Positions 11,904-25,710 are shown, counted from the first letter of the stretch. The stretch is DNA of 64,000 bases from Vespa crabro (GCF_910589235.1 NC_060978.1:3048377-3112376); one strand, 5' to 3'. Numbers and translations are program-made. Notes: generated by a model not told the origin, from the sequence alone.

Positions 11904-14900
11904 GCAAAGAATGGAAGTAAGAACTTTTCCAAGGAGTCGTAGTTCGTTCTCCATGTACTACTTATCATCTCAAATGCATTCAATGTAAACTTCGGACTCG
12001 TAAGCAAGACCCGCAAGAAGCAGCAGTCGAATATCCTGCAAGTTGCGGCACGATGTCGCGCACAAAAAGCAAGATTAAAGTCGAGCTCGGGCAAGTGGAT
12101 TCACGAATATCTTACGTCTGTGGTGAATATGCTTCCTTTGTCTAGAAATATAGAAATGCATACGATTGCGAGTCGAGTCAATTTTGCTCCTTCTTATTCA
12201 ACGTTGAAACAGCTAGGTTTGGGGCCAAAGAAAAGTGATCTATGGAGAAAAATAAAAAGGAAGACTGATCTTTGATAATTTTCCTTGAATCTATTAAGAT
12301 ATTTAATTATTGTTATTCGAAGGAATTTAGAACTGTGAAATATTTCTCATCGAAGACACTTGTAAGAGGACATGGAACTTGTTTCAAAGATACCGAGTTG
12401 GCGAGTTACCATTGAAATTCTACAAGTTCCTTTCGTTTAAAGCGCTCGAGCGCACTTAAGAGCGTACCATCGAAGACATCGCTATAATCGCTGCGTTCTA
12501 CGAGTCCAATTTGGAAAGCATAATGTGGCTAATTTTCGAGAGAACGGATTGTCGGGAGAACGATCACGAACACGTCCTCGTTGTAAATCGACGTGACGCA
12601 AAGGTGAGTGCCGAAGATGGAACGACGACTCTAAGTTTGTGACTTGGCTAACCACCAAAGTCGTTCGAGGTAGGAACTAGTAGGGTAAACCGATGAAACT
12701 TACCACGAATATACCTTAAACTAGAGCTTTGATAGATCTTTGTCCAGACTATCGGTGAAAAGGCAAAGGAATCGAAAGAAATTAATGCGTTTGAAAAATT
12801 CATTGAGTTTGTTCGAATTCACGATAATTTTGTATATCTTCATACGTGAGATTACACGTAATACGATTTGCATTTATATATTCATAATATATACAATATC
12901 TATAAAATAATGCCCTGTGTTGTCCTAATTATTCGCGTTATGGAACGTGATGGAATTTTGAAACATATCAAGTACTCGCCTCGTCGATATCTATACCAGT
13001 CGACCATCCGTATAAAACAAATAAAGATTGATTTTCGTATTGAATGTTACATCGGTTTTTAGGTCATTTTTATTTATTTTGTATTTTTAACTATTATGAT
13101 TCAAGATTATTTTAGTACAGTTCGGGCCACTACGATATTAACTATTCAAATCGTTACACTGGATTAAACCTGTTTAATAATTCAAAACTGGTTTTGGTAA
13201 TAACATCACGATTATTGGTATAATCACGGAATTGCAAATTATGAATATCAGATTTATATGTGAAAGAGGAATTATTATAGAAATGTATCTATACGATGAG
13301 TATAATCGATTGTTCTCGTTAAAATATCCAAGGTTCGTTGTCATATAAGATAGGAAAAAAGAAACGAAATGGAACATAGTTTTTCCGGTCTCGCAAACAC
13401 CGAAATAGATGTCTACGAAAACCGAGCGCAGCTTGGCGATATCCGGCGATGTGAGAGTTTCGTTTAAAGTTTTTCGTCTAATCCGCTGAAGTGCGTCGTG
13501 GAGAAAGATTCTCGTGTGTACTTCGTGGATTCAGAAAATTCAGGAAGAACGAATCTCGGTGTAGAGAACGAAAGAAATCTCGGACGGCTAAAAGAAAAAC
13601 TTTGAGATGACAGGACACGAAAACGAAATCGTTTCGTGATCATGATTTCTCTAACGAATTATTTTCTATTACACTTACGTGTATTTTTTCTTTGCTTGTT
13701 TTTTTTTTCTTTTTTCTTTTTCTTTTCTCGACAATCGAATAATAGGAAATAGTACTCAAGAATTATTAGTTTCGCGTGAACATTGAGTGGGAAATAAACG
13801 AAAAGGAAAAGAAATAAAGCGCGATATCTTATTTTTTTTTTTTTTTGTTTTTTTTTTTTACTACTTTATCGAGAGAAACAGATAATGGCGGTACAGTAGG
13901 ATAACGCAAGCTCTCGATTCGAGTCGATCAATGTGCGATAGAGCAGAGGATGTGACGGATAAATAGCAGGCAAGGTGGATTCTATGCCGGTCCTCGAGAC
14001 AGCTTCGACGTTCGAGTTTGCTCAAAGGGTGGCTTTCGTTCCTTTGAAAAGAGCGAGGCACCGTCTTGCGCTCGAATGCCGTTCTACTTAAGAACGATTA
14101 ATAGTGCTGCGTGATTAATGATAAGGTCTACTTCTGCGTAACGAGTAACGGGGGATATCGATTTGCGAGTGCGATGAAAGCCATCGAGAGGAGATTTCTG
14201 AATAATTTTCTCGAGGATTAATGAAGATCGCAATCTGTAGGTGACAATCAGGAACGATACACTCGACGTATTTATTAATAATTGAAAAAGAATAATGACA
14301 GATATAAAAATCCTTTTATAAATTTATAATTTATCTCTTTGATTATACGTAGGATTCATGTATCCTGTGAGATATGTAAAATTATTAATAATATGAATTT
14401 GAATTTATTTTAAAACGTATTATCTAATCTAATAAAAAATCTAATTCTTTCGAAATGGCTGCTTTGGAAGGTAACACACTTTTTGCTAGTCTAAAAGAGG
14501 CTCGGTTTACGAATTGGTTGAAAAGTTGATGGGACCATGGCGATGGAGCTACGCTAAGTATCGTCAACTAAGTGAAACACGAGATGCAACTTATACGGAT
14601 CGAAACTTTTCCCAACTATCTCACGTTCTCTTGCTTGCATAAACAACGTGTCGCGAAAGACTGTTTCCTACGAAGCCAATGTATGTTCTATATGTACGAT
14701 GTGTGCACGTGCACGACAGTGGTTGTGATACTTTAGGTAAACTTTCGTTCTCTCGAGGTAGACTTTTCTTAGCGAACAATAAAACTTTTTGGTTCGGGAT
14801 CCTAGCTCGACTTAATTCTCGACTAATGTCTTTTACTTATCACGTTCTCGTGCCATTTTTTCTTTAAACGATCCGACCTTACGAAACGTTCCATTCTTGT

Positions 14901-15616
14901 CTCCAATCTCTTCGGACCAATCGTATATACCACCGAATTTCATTCCGGTCATTTTCTTGGATACGTTCTTATCCCTCACGGAGAACACAGGATAAGGGGA
15001 AGAAAACGATTTGGAGAGCGACGAAGTAACCACGCTTTGACGATCGAACGAAATTCGAGTTGTATGGAGACGTGTTCGTAAGAAAGTAGACTATGGCGGA
15101 AATCGAAATTCGATTTTTGCGCGTTATCGTATCGATTTTTATAGAAACGTAACGTAAGGTAGAAACGTAAGTTGGATCAAAAGAATGAACCCACTTGGTA
15201 GCTTCGATCGGTTTAAAATTTTACGGAAACGTGCGATAAATTTCGTTCGTGCTTTATTTTTCTTTCGACTTTATTCCTTCTTTTGTTTTATTTAAATTTT
15301 TAGTTTACACTCCCGAGGCATTAGTATCTCTCGCCTAGCTACTATTAACTAGGAAACTTTAATTACGCTGTGGTTACGTTGATTTTCATAATGTTATTTA
15401 ATATCTCCTCCATTGTAGAAACATGCTTTATATCGAACATTTCGTGAATTAATTATCTCGTATCATTAAACGTTTCACAACCACAAAATCACCGCAGCTT
15501 TTTAGTGATGGTCTTCCACGAGAGAGTAAGAGAGACAAGTAGAGAAAATGAGAGAGAGTATGCAAACATACTAATACCGATACACGGAAGTAACACGATA
15601 AAATGACATATGGTTT

Positions 15617-15619
<3 letters not shown>

Positions 15620-15665
<46 letters not shown>
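15620..15665 (+). repeat. (GA)n microsatellite
   Basis: About 23 perfect GA dinucleotides. Confidence 0.95.
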
Positions 15666-15669
<4 letters not shown>

Positions 15670-17664
15670 TTTACTTTATTACGAAGTAACGTGATTCGTA
15701 AAGGTAGCAGCATCAATTTAATTATAATTCTCTTTGACGCCATTTCTATCGCTTGACAATTTTCTCTGGATGACGACGCGTAAGCGAATTTTAAATAGAA
15801 AAGTATTCCTTTGATCTAAACTCTTCTCGTATATCGTCGTAACTACGACGCGTTGTCTCTCTCATTGTTTCGAAATGTCAAGTATCGCGATCCGAGCGTC
15901 GATTCAAAAACAAATACTTCCGGATGGACACTTCCGAGATTCCAATATATCACTCTTAAACATTTTTCTCCGATCGCAAATGACAGTTTTCCTGGAAAAA
16001 AAAGAAAAAAAAAAAAGAAAAGAAAAAAAATGACATCGACGAGAAGAGGATTCTGCACTTTTCAATCGAGAACACTTGAACACGAGCAAGCGACACTTTT
16101 CTTCCGTTCCTTTGACATCGAACTTTTCACGTATCTCTCGTATCTTTCGTAATCTCTCTCTTCCTCTCTCTCTTTCTCTCTTAACGTTGATTACATCTAC
16201 GTGAGCGTTCGATCGTATCTCTTCTCAAAGTGTACCTCTTTTTTATAATCCGTACACGATTGTTAATTATATTACAAAAGGAATGCAATTTACTTTATAT
16301 AAAGCTCTCAGAGATAATAAAAAAAAATTGTAATCTTGTATCGAAGTGCTACGATATGAACGTAATGTTCCTACGTAACATATCGAATTAACCTTCTCTA
16401 TCCGCACAGATATATATATCGGATATATTATTTGATTCACGTCGCGTTTGTTCAACTACAGTATATTAATATAATTAATATAATAAGATGTCATATCGTT
16501 ATCATTATCCTATTATCGATCGATCTAAAAATAAAAAGGACGAATGGTTCCCTTTGTTTCATCTCTTTTCGCTAGTACAAGTTCGAATCAAAGGATGAGT
16601 AATTATTATGCCGTAAACCGAATGAAATTTGCTTTATGTAAAATAATTAATTGAAAATTTGAGGGAATATTGTAGAGTTTTTTTGTTTTTTTTCGGGAAC
16701 AAAGTATCTCTACCGATTCAAGGGGACTCACATATTGTAATATTTACTTTGGAGTGGTTGTATCAACGAAGAGCTGCCATTGCTGCTGCTATTTGGTCAG
16801 TACCGAGCACCTGCAATTGCAACTGCACTCTCTCGTACCATTCCCCTTTTTAACGTACTGCAGGGTAAATCGAATCCTTTCGTATTATTTTATTATTTAT
16901 TCATACGTCGCGTCCATCAGTTTTACGAATTACGATAAGTACACCTGCTTTAATTATTCCCGAGAATTATTAAATAGAAAAAAAAAAAGAAAATAAGAAT
17001 AAAAAATCAAAAACGGTAACAGATCGTTCAATTGAAATTTGCTATAAGGCAAAAAGATTTATTTCCATCGATATCATTTAGTTCTTCATTAGGAAATTTA
17101 TTTGAAGAATAATTAACGATGATAGTAATTGAAACAATTCTGTCAAATGTTTATCGTTGTTACAGATTTTAACCACACTAAATGAATAAAAGTACGATCT
17201 ATAGATCAAAACGATGAATATCTTAGTGGATCGTTAGTAAAAATCGATTCGCACGATATATCTCTTATATATATACGTCAATGATAAAAACCAAAGTAAA
17301 AATAACAACGAGTGGTTACCCTTTCTATCGAAGCATCGACATAGAAATTTCGATTTCCGGTTGCGAAAAACGTGAAAAAATGGCACTGGGTTGGAACATT
17401 AATTTACGATTACATCGAGGTAATCGAGTTAAATTTTGCACAATGGCGAACGGATACCGAGTGCTCAGAGATCCATACGTCGTCTACTGTCATCAATTTT
17501 ACAGGTGCAAGTGACGTTTACAATTCGCGCGGATTAATTATTCCGACGATTCTCAGGATTTTGACGTATTCTATTCTTGAGGTTAACGACACCACGTCGA
17601 GGATGAGTTTTACACTCGTTCTGAATATCTACTCGTGTGTCAAACCAATGACAAATTTAATATC

Positions 17665-17712
17665 AATTAAAATGAATAATATATAAATTATTTAAATTAA
17701 AATGAATAATAT
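17665..17712 (+). repeat. 30-bp tandem duplication
   Basis: AATTAAAATGAATAATAT occurs twice with a period of 30 bases (AATGAATAAT at 17671 and 17701). It is a small local duplication in AT-rich intronic sequence. Confidence 0.85.
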
Positions 17713-17871
17713 CATTGTACGAAATGATTAGACATATGAAAATATAATTTTAAATTTCGCGAAAGATAAAATAGGATTCCTTCGAATAAAAGTTAAAACA
17801 AAAAATATGTTACCATTTTCAGAGAGATACGATATTCCGAGAGCAATACGCGTGTCGTCAAAAGAGGTACC

Positions 17872-17924
<53 letters not shown>
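17872..17924 (+). repeat. (AT)n microsatellite
   Basis: About 25 AT dinucleotides with one AC step near 17880. It lies about 600 bases downstream of the bru/CELF exon in transcript sense. Confidence 0.95.
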
Positions 17925-17926
<2 letters not shown>

Positions 17927-18519
17927 GAGTGATATTAATTGGAATGAAAAGAGGAAGAGAGAGTGGCGTAAGAGGGCTACGGAAGACACGAGAGAGGGAG
18001 GAGGGTTTTCTCGGAGCGATCAATAGACCGAGGAAGGGCCGTGGAAGCGCGACCGGCGACCAACTCTGTCTGGGCATCGATCCTCGCGTGTGCCACGTAT
18101 ACGCGACTACTTTCTCTCTCTTTCCCTTCTTCCTCCAATACCTTCCCCCCAAACCTCTCTCGCTCTCTTCGATAACCGACTGCTTGATAGACGTTCTGCT
18201 GGTTCCACTATTCACCTGTCCGTCTTCTTTTTATGTAAATCAGCCTGGATTTACTTGGTCCTTTCTTCGATTACTTTTCATCGAACTAGACATGATCTAT
18301 CAAATCATTAAAATTTTACGAAAACGATATTGTATTTTCCGGTCAATACTTTCGGTCATTGATATATTTAATTTATTTGATCGATAGACGAATAGGATAG
18401 ATTTTTTCTCCCTCATTTATCACCGCTGAATATTATACTTCTTACGATTAATTGATAAAACCATGCGGTGTGCTGAAAATGAATAGTGAAAGGCAAGCAC
18501 GTACGACCTGTTAGATTAT

Positions 18520-18530
18520 TCCCTTACCTT
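18520..18530 (-). other. Splice donor of the bru/CELF exon
   Basis: On the minus strand the exon ends AAAG and is followed by GTAAGG, a near-perfect U1 match. The cut falls after the first base of a glycine codon (phase 1), in the SKG that precedes RNP1 in the family. Reading through gives GKGII and a stop, which does not fit an RRM, so splicing here is required. Confidence 0.88.
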
Positions 18531-18697
18531 TACTACTACCGGTGGTTTTGTCGCGTAGAACGTTGATCTGATGCACTCGGCCAAACTCCTCGAACAACGT
18601 TCGGAGATCATTCTCGTCCATGTCGTGGGGTACCTGCCCTACAAACATCTTTATATTGTCTGGATCCGGCTGCTCCACGCTGTTATTGTTCATTATG
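18528..18697 (-). CDS. bru: Bruno/CELF1-2-type RNA-binding protein, exon with first half of RRM1
   Basis: This is one internal or first coding exon of a Bruno/CELF protein. The family binds U/G-rich RNA and controls alternative splicing, translation and mRNA decay. From the ATG at 18693-18691 the exon encodes 55 codons plus one base. A short N-terminal segment (MNNNSVEQ) leads into PDPDNIKMFVGQ, which holds the RNP2 strand (MFVGQV) of RRM1. The first helix (DENDLRTLFEEFG) and the second strand (INVLRDKTTG) follow, ending at SSK plus one base. The INVLRD strand resembles CELF1/2 and arthropod bru1/bru2 more than CELF3-6/bru3, which I recall with a LFVGQ/VIKD-type version. RNP1 (KG-CFVTF) must lie in the next exon. 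The ATG has A at -3, but no in-frame stop precedes it inside the exon, so it may be a start codon or continue from an upstream exon. Family assignment is firm; the choice between bru1 and bru2 is not. Confidence 0.9.
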
Positions 18698-18727
18698 CTG
18701 TAACACCATAAATAAGATTCATTAGAT
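18698..18727 (-). other. Splice acceptor and candidate branch point
   Basis: On the minus strand the exon is preceded by TTATGGTGTTACAG with a weak pyrimidine tract. A CTAAT branch-point match lies at 18725-18721, about 24 nt upstream of the cut. Upstream sequence in the same frame stays open but resembles no RRM-family N-terminus, which supports the acceptor. The weak tract would suit a regulated exon, but that is inference. Confidence 0.75.
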
Positions 18728-18749
18728 GAACATCGAAGCTCGTACAATT

Positions 18750-21700
18750 ATGTTGCAATGAAATTACATGTTGCATTGTTTTGCACGCGGTCAACGAATT
18801 TTATTTTTCGTTCGACAAAAAAAGTCTATTTTGATTGAACAACCCATTGAAATATATTTTTCTCGTAGCTAACTTTGATTACGATTCGATCGATCACGGC
18901 ACAGTTTAATGTCAAATTTTTACATTAACTTAGTCGCGACGGAATCGAAGTCGCGTATAATTCAGTATATCGCTGGTGCGTATACGGGCAAATGACTGCG
19001 TTCTGTTTGATTATCGCGTGTACATATTTGACCGTTTTCACCCTCCTATGTACATATCCGCTTTGAAAACTTACGTTTTCGGTTCGTTCGCGTTGATTTG
19101 TCGCAAACCGGTCGCGTTTTATGGTATATTGTACAAGAGAACTGGATCTTTCAAGTGAGACTTTTCCTCCGTATCTTTCAAACGTTATTATACTACTAGT
19201 TCTCAATAGCCACTGTCATTATTTTGCCACTCCTAACACTATTTGGCCACATACAAGTTGACCTTAATTTTCTTCTCTCTTGTCGTCATCAATCGATTCC
19301 GCATTAATTTCCAATCGAAGGGAACGCGACGATATCGTATCGTGTTTAAACGATTTTATCGTACTTTCTCATATAGATCATGTATATACATATATATATC
19401 TATATATAATATCGCCGGCTGTTTGTAATTATATCCATTAATTAACAAATTTTATGTAATTTTGTCAAAATTATTCGCACTTCTCTAATCAAAGTATAAT
19501 ATAAAATTAAAAAGATCGTTTCAACTTATTTCTTAAATGTTTCGTTAAGAAAAAAAAAAGAAGAACAAAATGCGCACAACATTATTCTAGCAATTACTTT
19601 ACAAATCGATGAGAAAAACCGTGAATAAGAGGATCGATGGACGGGCACACGTTGCGTTTTTTTTTTTTTTCTAACTTCCTTCGAGCCGCGATACAAGCAG
19701 TAACACGAGGAGGACGTTAGCGCGCGGTTAACCAGTCGGCATGAGTTATGAGCATCGTTGAGTGAGGGTCGGTTATATGAGCGGAAGGCATTACCATTTC
19801 ACGCTACGGACGCGAGAGTTTGTTGCGCCGTAAAATCGCGCCTCCATGAAGCTCACCGTTAAAATACTGAACCGATGAGCATCGCTTCGTCGCTCGTCGT
19901 TCCTTCTGTCGCCTCGATAAATTACGTAACTTCAAAGTTCTCCTTTCATTTATTCCATCCTATTCGCCGTTTCAAGTTTTTTGTTGTTATTTTTTTATTC
20001 TTTTATTTCTTTTTTTATTATTATTCTTTTTTTTTTTTTCATTTCAGAAGTTACCCTCTTTCGTCGAGGACCACTGAGACTCTTTGAAGTTCTTCTACTT
20101 ACGACTATAAAGTTGGTATGTACGTAAACATATATTTGCATAAACTTTAGACAAGTTTGCAATTTTTATCAATAATATCAAGTATTATCAAGTAAAATAT
20201 TCATTATACGATAATACAAATTATTTTTCTAAGCAATCGTTCTCGATATTATTCCTTGAGATTATCAGAAAAATTTAATTTCGTTCGTATAGAATATTGA
20301 AAATGTGTTATGTAAAATATTGCAAATACGAACGGTACATACGTATTCGAACGTAACTCAAACAACGATTTATCAAGACTCCTAGAGTGTATCGATAGCG
20401 TCGCTCGGAGGTATGCAAAAGATGAAGCCGAAATAATAGCGGAGGCGGCTCGTAAAGCTCTCGTTCGGGGATGCCTAGAGGCTTGGCATAGAGGCTGGGG
20501 GTCTTTCCTTTCGATCGGATGGTTCCGAAAGAAAAAAAAAAGTTAGGGAGAAAAGAGAAAGAGTTGGAAAATTTCGCGAAAACGATAGAAGAAAGTTAAT
20601 ATTAGCTGGTGAGGTTTAAAGCGATTTTTCGCTCGGCTTGCTCCTCTCATCTTCGTCTATACTAGCAACGCGCGCGCGAGCATGAGAGACAGAGAGAGAT
20701 AGAGAGAGAAAGAGATCGGTTTATGGAGAACTTGAGAGGGAAGAGAGACCCTTGGGAAGGAAAAAGCTTTCTTCCAGTCACCTTGGTTATCCTCTTTCGG
20801 AATCAAAGGCGAGAGTACGTTAACTAATCAAAGAGCATCTGAAGAGGGTAGGGGAAGGATTGGTCAATCGAACGGTACGCTTGATAGAGACAGATCGAGG
20901 CACGATCCGTACTTCCAATCGACGTCGCGACGTTGGTCACGTGCCAGCGAACTACATATACGCCAGCAATTCGATTGGATTAGCGAAGATATAGGATTGA
21001 GAGAAAAGAAATATCTATCTTTTTCGGGTTTAAGAGAAGATCGGTGCACCTTTATAGTACATAAGATGGGTCGAAGCCAGACGGAAAATCATAATAATGT
21101 AATAATTCGTTCAAATAATTCGATATAAATACTTTATAAATAAAGTATTAACGTGTTTTTAACCGTGATTAAAAATTTCATAAAGTCATAGGTACTTTTT
21201 AATAACGCAAGAGTTTCAAAAACTACGAGTTTCTAAGGCTAAGAACGAAAAAGAAAATCGAGCGAACGATAGTGGCAAAATGATGCAGGTGAAGTACATC
21301 AAAGGAAGGTGCTTACGATCCTATTTGTCCTCTCTTCCTCTATCTTCCATCCACACCGGCTATATCTTCGCTCATCCGGCTAACCCGTAGATGTCACCTC
21401 GCATAACGCGTGTTCCCCTTAAGCTCGTGGCATAAACCCCCATGTCGGACCGAGTAAAAGACGCTAAAAGTTTTCCTCCACTTGGAAAGTTATCCTTCGC
21501 TCGCATCTTTTTCCTTCCTTCTTACTATCCTTCTCGTGCTATCCAACAGTATTGAAAACTCTTTAACGAAGTCTATCATTTTGCACAATCAATTACCACC
21601 TGACGCATAAAAAACTAGTCCAAGAGTTCGCGTAGCGTAAATCAAAGATCATTGCGATCGAAACTAATTCATTAGAATTTTAAATAAACTCGATAAATGA

Positions 21701-23870
21701 TATTTGTACCTTGATCGATCACATTTCGTAATATTTTTTATAATTTCTTAATTGTTCCTCGTAAAATAATAATCGAAAGAAACTGGCTATACGTGAGATT
21801 TTTTGATTGATTTATCATTGGCTCCGGTTGTTCTACCAAATTGGAACGATATCGTTTCGCTGACTAAAGTGTTTGGAACGCGTTATTATAATCGATGTCA
21901 TTTTCTCCCCGCACGAAACGTTCGTAATTTAGTGCGAGCGATATACTTTTAGGGCTCGAGAGCCGATCGTTAATGGTACCAGGGGGAAGTCAGCAATGCA
22001 CTCGAAGGAATATAGCCGTCGACTTAAATGAATATCGAACGCTATAGAAGCTTGTAATGGCTTCCTTCCTTTTGCTGTTGTAATTGATTGCGTCGAGTTA
22101 GTCGATAAAAAAAAAAAAAAGAATATACTATCTACGTACTCTCTTTCTTTCTCCCTCTCTCTTTCTCTCTCTTTTCTTCTTCTTCTTCTTCTTCTTCAAT
22201 TTCACAACGACTTCAACAAAAATATATTCGTGACCTTATTCGCATAATAGAAATTTCTTTTCCATCTTCGACGATGGTGGAAACCGTCGAGGTTATCGAT
22301 TTGTTGTTTGTTAACCTTAGCACGCCTCGGGCGTACATGCGCGTCAATGATGCAATGTCTTGGGATTAACGAGAAAAGCGATTAAGTTCTTTCTAGGGAG
22401 GATGTTCGGTCTTCCGTGTCGATTGGCTGAATTGGAAGGAAAAGTTGGAGAGGAGAGAGGTTATCGGTACAGTCGGCGGAGGCTGAAAAATGGTAGAAGG
22501 GCGCAAAGTTAAAGATATCCGGAGCGTCCTCTCTCTTTGCCGGTGCTCCTTCGGATAATGTATGTGGCGATTCTACAAAGTTACAGGTTTCAACGAACAA
22601 TGGCCCCTGGGAGTTTCGTTTCACGGCTCTCAGGATCCGCCACTTTCGAAACTTCGCCAATATTTTAAGGGACGAAGCATCAGCCGAGTTCTCTTCCGCG
22701 TACGGCCTTACAGCAAGCTTAGACTCCTCTACGAAAAACGTTTAATAGTCTCAGGGGTCGAGTGTGTTGCAGTCGTTCCGCTCAAGACGTACGACGAGGC
22801 TATACTCGTTTATTCCTTCCGAAGGAAACTTTAACACTATCCTCCCTTTACTTCTAATAGCTTCGAGCCAATCTCCCATATTCCGCCCATTTCTTCGATA
22901 ACGTTTTCTTTTGGATAAAGAGAGAATCGATGGATTAAAGTGTTATCACGTTGTCGATATGAAAACTCGTTTTATCGAGGGGGAAAAAAAAAAAGAAAAA
23001 AGGAAAAAAAGAAAATAAAGGAAAACATATCTAAAAATCGAACGAAAGTGAGTATTTCTATTCTGCGCTCTTCGTTATCTTCGAGGATCTCGGTTATGAA
23101 GATTTTTTCTCCATGTAAAAATATCCTACGTAAATGTATCTATGGTACAACATCGAAGGGAAGAACGAACATTTTTATTGGATCAACTAAATCCTTTGGC
23201 TTTAGAATCGAGGACGCGTCAAACACACAGTATGAAAAGCAAAGGAATGGAACGAACGCTATAAAGCCAGGCCTGGAAAGCAATTTCTCTCGTATTATTT
23301 CCCACTAGATTCCATTGCGTACGTGCTCCTCTTTGCTAGTAAATCCATAATACATCGTTGCTCCTGTGTCTCCCCTTTCAGTAGTCACCGTCTATCCTTT
23401 TCCCTTTGCTTCTCGAACGATCGAATGAAGAATAATCGTTATCTTCGTTGTATTAAAGGAAAATCAAATACAGCGAGAAAAAGATAGAATGAATAATCGA
23501 TTTCTTATATCTTCTTTACCTTCTTGATTCTAGTAAATCAAAGAAGTACCCTAGGGATCAGTCCACTCGTTGACACGTAATCGTTTCTTCTTGTTTTTTC
23601 TTTTTTCTTTTCACACGACTAGAATAATTTATTCATCGATTATAATGGATTATTTATTTTTATTTACATTTGTTTATTCCTCTACTCGTCGAATAGTTAT
23701 TTCGAGAATCATTGAAACGAGAAAATAAAGAAAAGTAATATTTTTCTGGTGCAAGTCAATCCGCTCGAGCAATAAAGCTTGAGAGTTTCGTTACTACCAT
23801 TGGATTAACGATCGTACTTTTTGAATACGAGGAAATAAAAATGACTATAATCCAGACGAGTCACCGAATG
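18750..23870. other. Unique intronic sequence upstream of the exon
   Basis: T-runs occur at 19659-19671 and 20028-20038 and GA-rich purine stretches at 20685-20715. A patch at about 22380-22830 is open on both strands with non-repetitive codons, but no domain is recognised. No exon is supported. Confidence 0.5.
22143..22197 (+). repeat. CT-rich tract ending in (CTT)n
   Basis: A CTTT/CTCC pyrimidine run passes into about seven CTT triplets. Confidence 0.9.
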
Positions 23871-23877
23871 CACGGCC

Positions 23878-23905
23878 ATTATATACATATATATATATAT
23901 ATATC

Positions 23906-23956
<51 letters not shown>

Positions 23957-23958
23957 AT
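23878..23958 (+). repeat. (AT)n-(GA)n compound microsatellite
   Basis: An AT run to about 23904 is followed after CTG by a GA run of about 21 units to 23949, with an imperfect GA-rich tail. Confidence 0.95.
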
Positions 23959-25710
23959 AGAGAGAGTCGTTCTCTTTGACGTCGTTTCGTTGATCTTACC
24001 AGCGTTTATGTCGTCGACGACCGGTGACCGGCACGATTTCAAAGAGCTCTGTCGTTTCCCTTTCAAGACTTTATGCGGATAACCCTACATTACGAGATTC
24101 TGCACGTACTACCATTATATGTCGTAATTTCTTATGGAAATAGCGCATCGTCTAATGGTGGACCATTGCCATCAAGATGCCATCCGTGGAGATCTTTCCT
24201 CCTTTACTTTAACCCCTCCTCGCTCCTCAACTTCTTCTTTCTTTTCACTCCTATCGCGTACACAGAATCCTTCAACTAGTATCATCGATTTTAATATATT
24301 CTCATTCTCTTTTTATATATCATTCCACGAGTCACGAAATAATAGATATATATTTGTAATTTTCACTTTTAATTATATATTTAATTAATAATGCAATTAT
24401 GTTTATTTATATATATAAAGATTTTGATATATTATACGTCCTTATATTCTGCAATAGAAATAATCGCCTTCGCTTAGAACGAGGTTGGAAAGTCGTAAAA
24501 AGAGGGGCGAAGGACGAGGGAGAAGGCGATGAGATGACGAGGAGAACGAAATAACATCGTCTTTGGAATTTAACGAGGGACAAAGGTATCGGGCGAGCTC
24601 CAGCTCTTATTCCTAGTGGTATCGCCGTCTGAAGCACCCTTGGACGCGTCCGTCAATTTCCGCGCTCGTTAGTCCGGTATTTATTCTCGTTTCTTCTCAT
24701 TCACGTCATGCACCTTATACCGTGCCCTTTTCACCGCATTTGCTCGATTGATTTTAATTATTTTTCCATCTACCATCGTCATCCCTCCCATCACTTTTCC
24801 TCGATCTTTTTTATTTCTTTTTTTTTTCCTTTTTTTTTTTTTCTTCTTCCCCCCATTATTTTGTAAAACACTCTGTTGATTATCGATATAAAAATCTGAA
24901 TTTTTATCTCGATAATGATCTCCACTCGAAGATCAATGTCAAAGCTTCTTTTTTTTAAGCTTCTTCAAGAAAACGAATCGTGAAAATTCATTTAAAAAAT
25001 CTCGTTCGAAAACACGTCGGACTAAAATCATAGATGGTTACGTCGAGAGAACGGGCGGTTGAAAGAGGAAAGGGAAAAGAAGGGGAGTAGAGGTACCAGA
25101 AAGGGGAAAATTTAGTTCACCCTTCGATGACGGAGGAACAAACGAGTGTTTGTTCAGCGAGAAAAGCGTGATCAGTTACGCGAACGATTCGTTAGCCGTT
25201 CCGTTTGCCTCGTTCGCGTGTACGTTCTCGTCCGTGTGTATGCGTTTGTGTGATATAACGTCGAATTATTGATAGCGTTAAAACGCCAAATTCTATGATT
25301 CGAACGATATAAACGCGAATGTTTCTATAAAGGATTTTAAAATCGGCTGGATAAATAAGAGAGCATTCGATGAATGCTCCTCGGATTTAATAAGAAATAA
25401 AAAATACAATTCTTTTTTCTTCTTCTTCTCTTTTTTTTTTTTTTCTTTTTGAAATAATGAGAAAAGAGTCTCCAAAGCGTGATGTAGATTGAATATTAAA
25501 ATAAAATCGACTCTCGAAAAAGAGTTCCTGACGGAAATGGCATTCGTATCGGGTACGTCGATATTAGTCGAATAGCAATGTCTGTCAGTTAAATCGACAA
25601 CGCATCATGGTTCTGACAGTGAAATCGCACGAAACGTACAAACTCGACCTAATTCTAGTTGCTGGTAAAACAGCAAACTCGTAAGCTCGTCGAGTTTGTC
25701 GATGGCAAAC

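Larger units (their letters stand above)
10740..15600. other. Mostly unique intronic sequence
   Basis: Apart from the CT and GA tracts at 11203 and 11830 and T-runs at 13695-13730 and 13831-13859, no structure is seen. A GC-richer patch at about 10800-11120 is open on both strands without a recognisable protein. GTCGTCGTCGTTGTCGTCC at 11545 is a short triplet run. Confidence 0.5.
1..18527 (-). other. Intron downstream of the bru/CELF exon (partial)
   Basis: The rest of RRM1, RRM2 and RRM3 must follow the donor, but I see no sequence encoding the expected CFVTF strand on the minus strand down to position 1. This whole stretch is therefore read as part of one intron of at least 18.5 kb. A very short exon could have been missed. 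Confidence 0.65.

Noticed and set aside
16570..16600. GTTCGAATC resembling a tRNA T-loop
   Set aside because: No acceptor stem, anticodon arm or A-box lies at the right distance.
18698..18747. Extension of the bru/CELF frame upstream to an ATG at 18747
   Set aside because: The residues upstream of the acceptor do not resemble the family, and a branch point plus CAG acceptor explain the boundary better.
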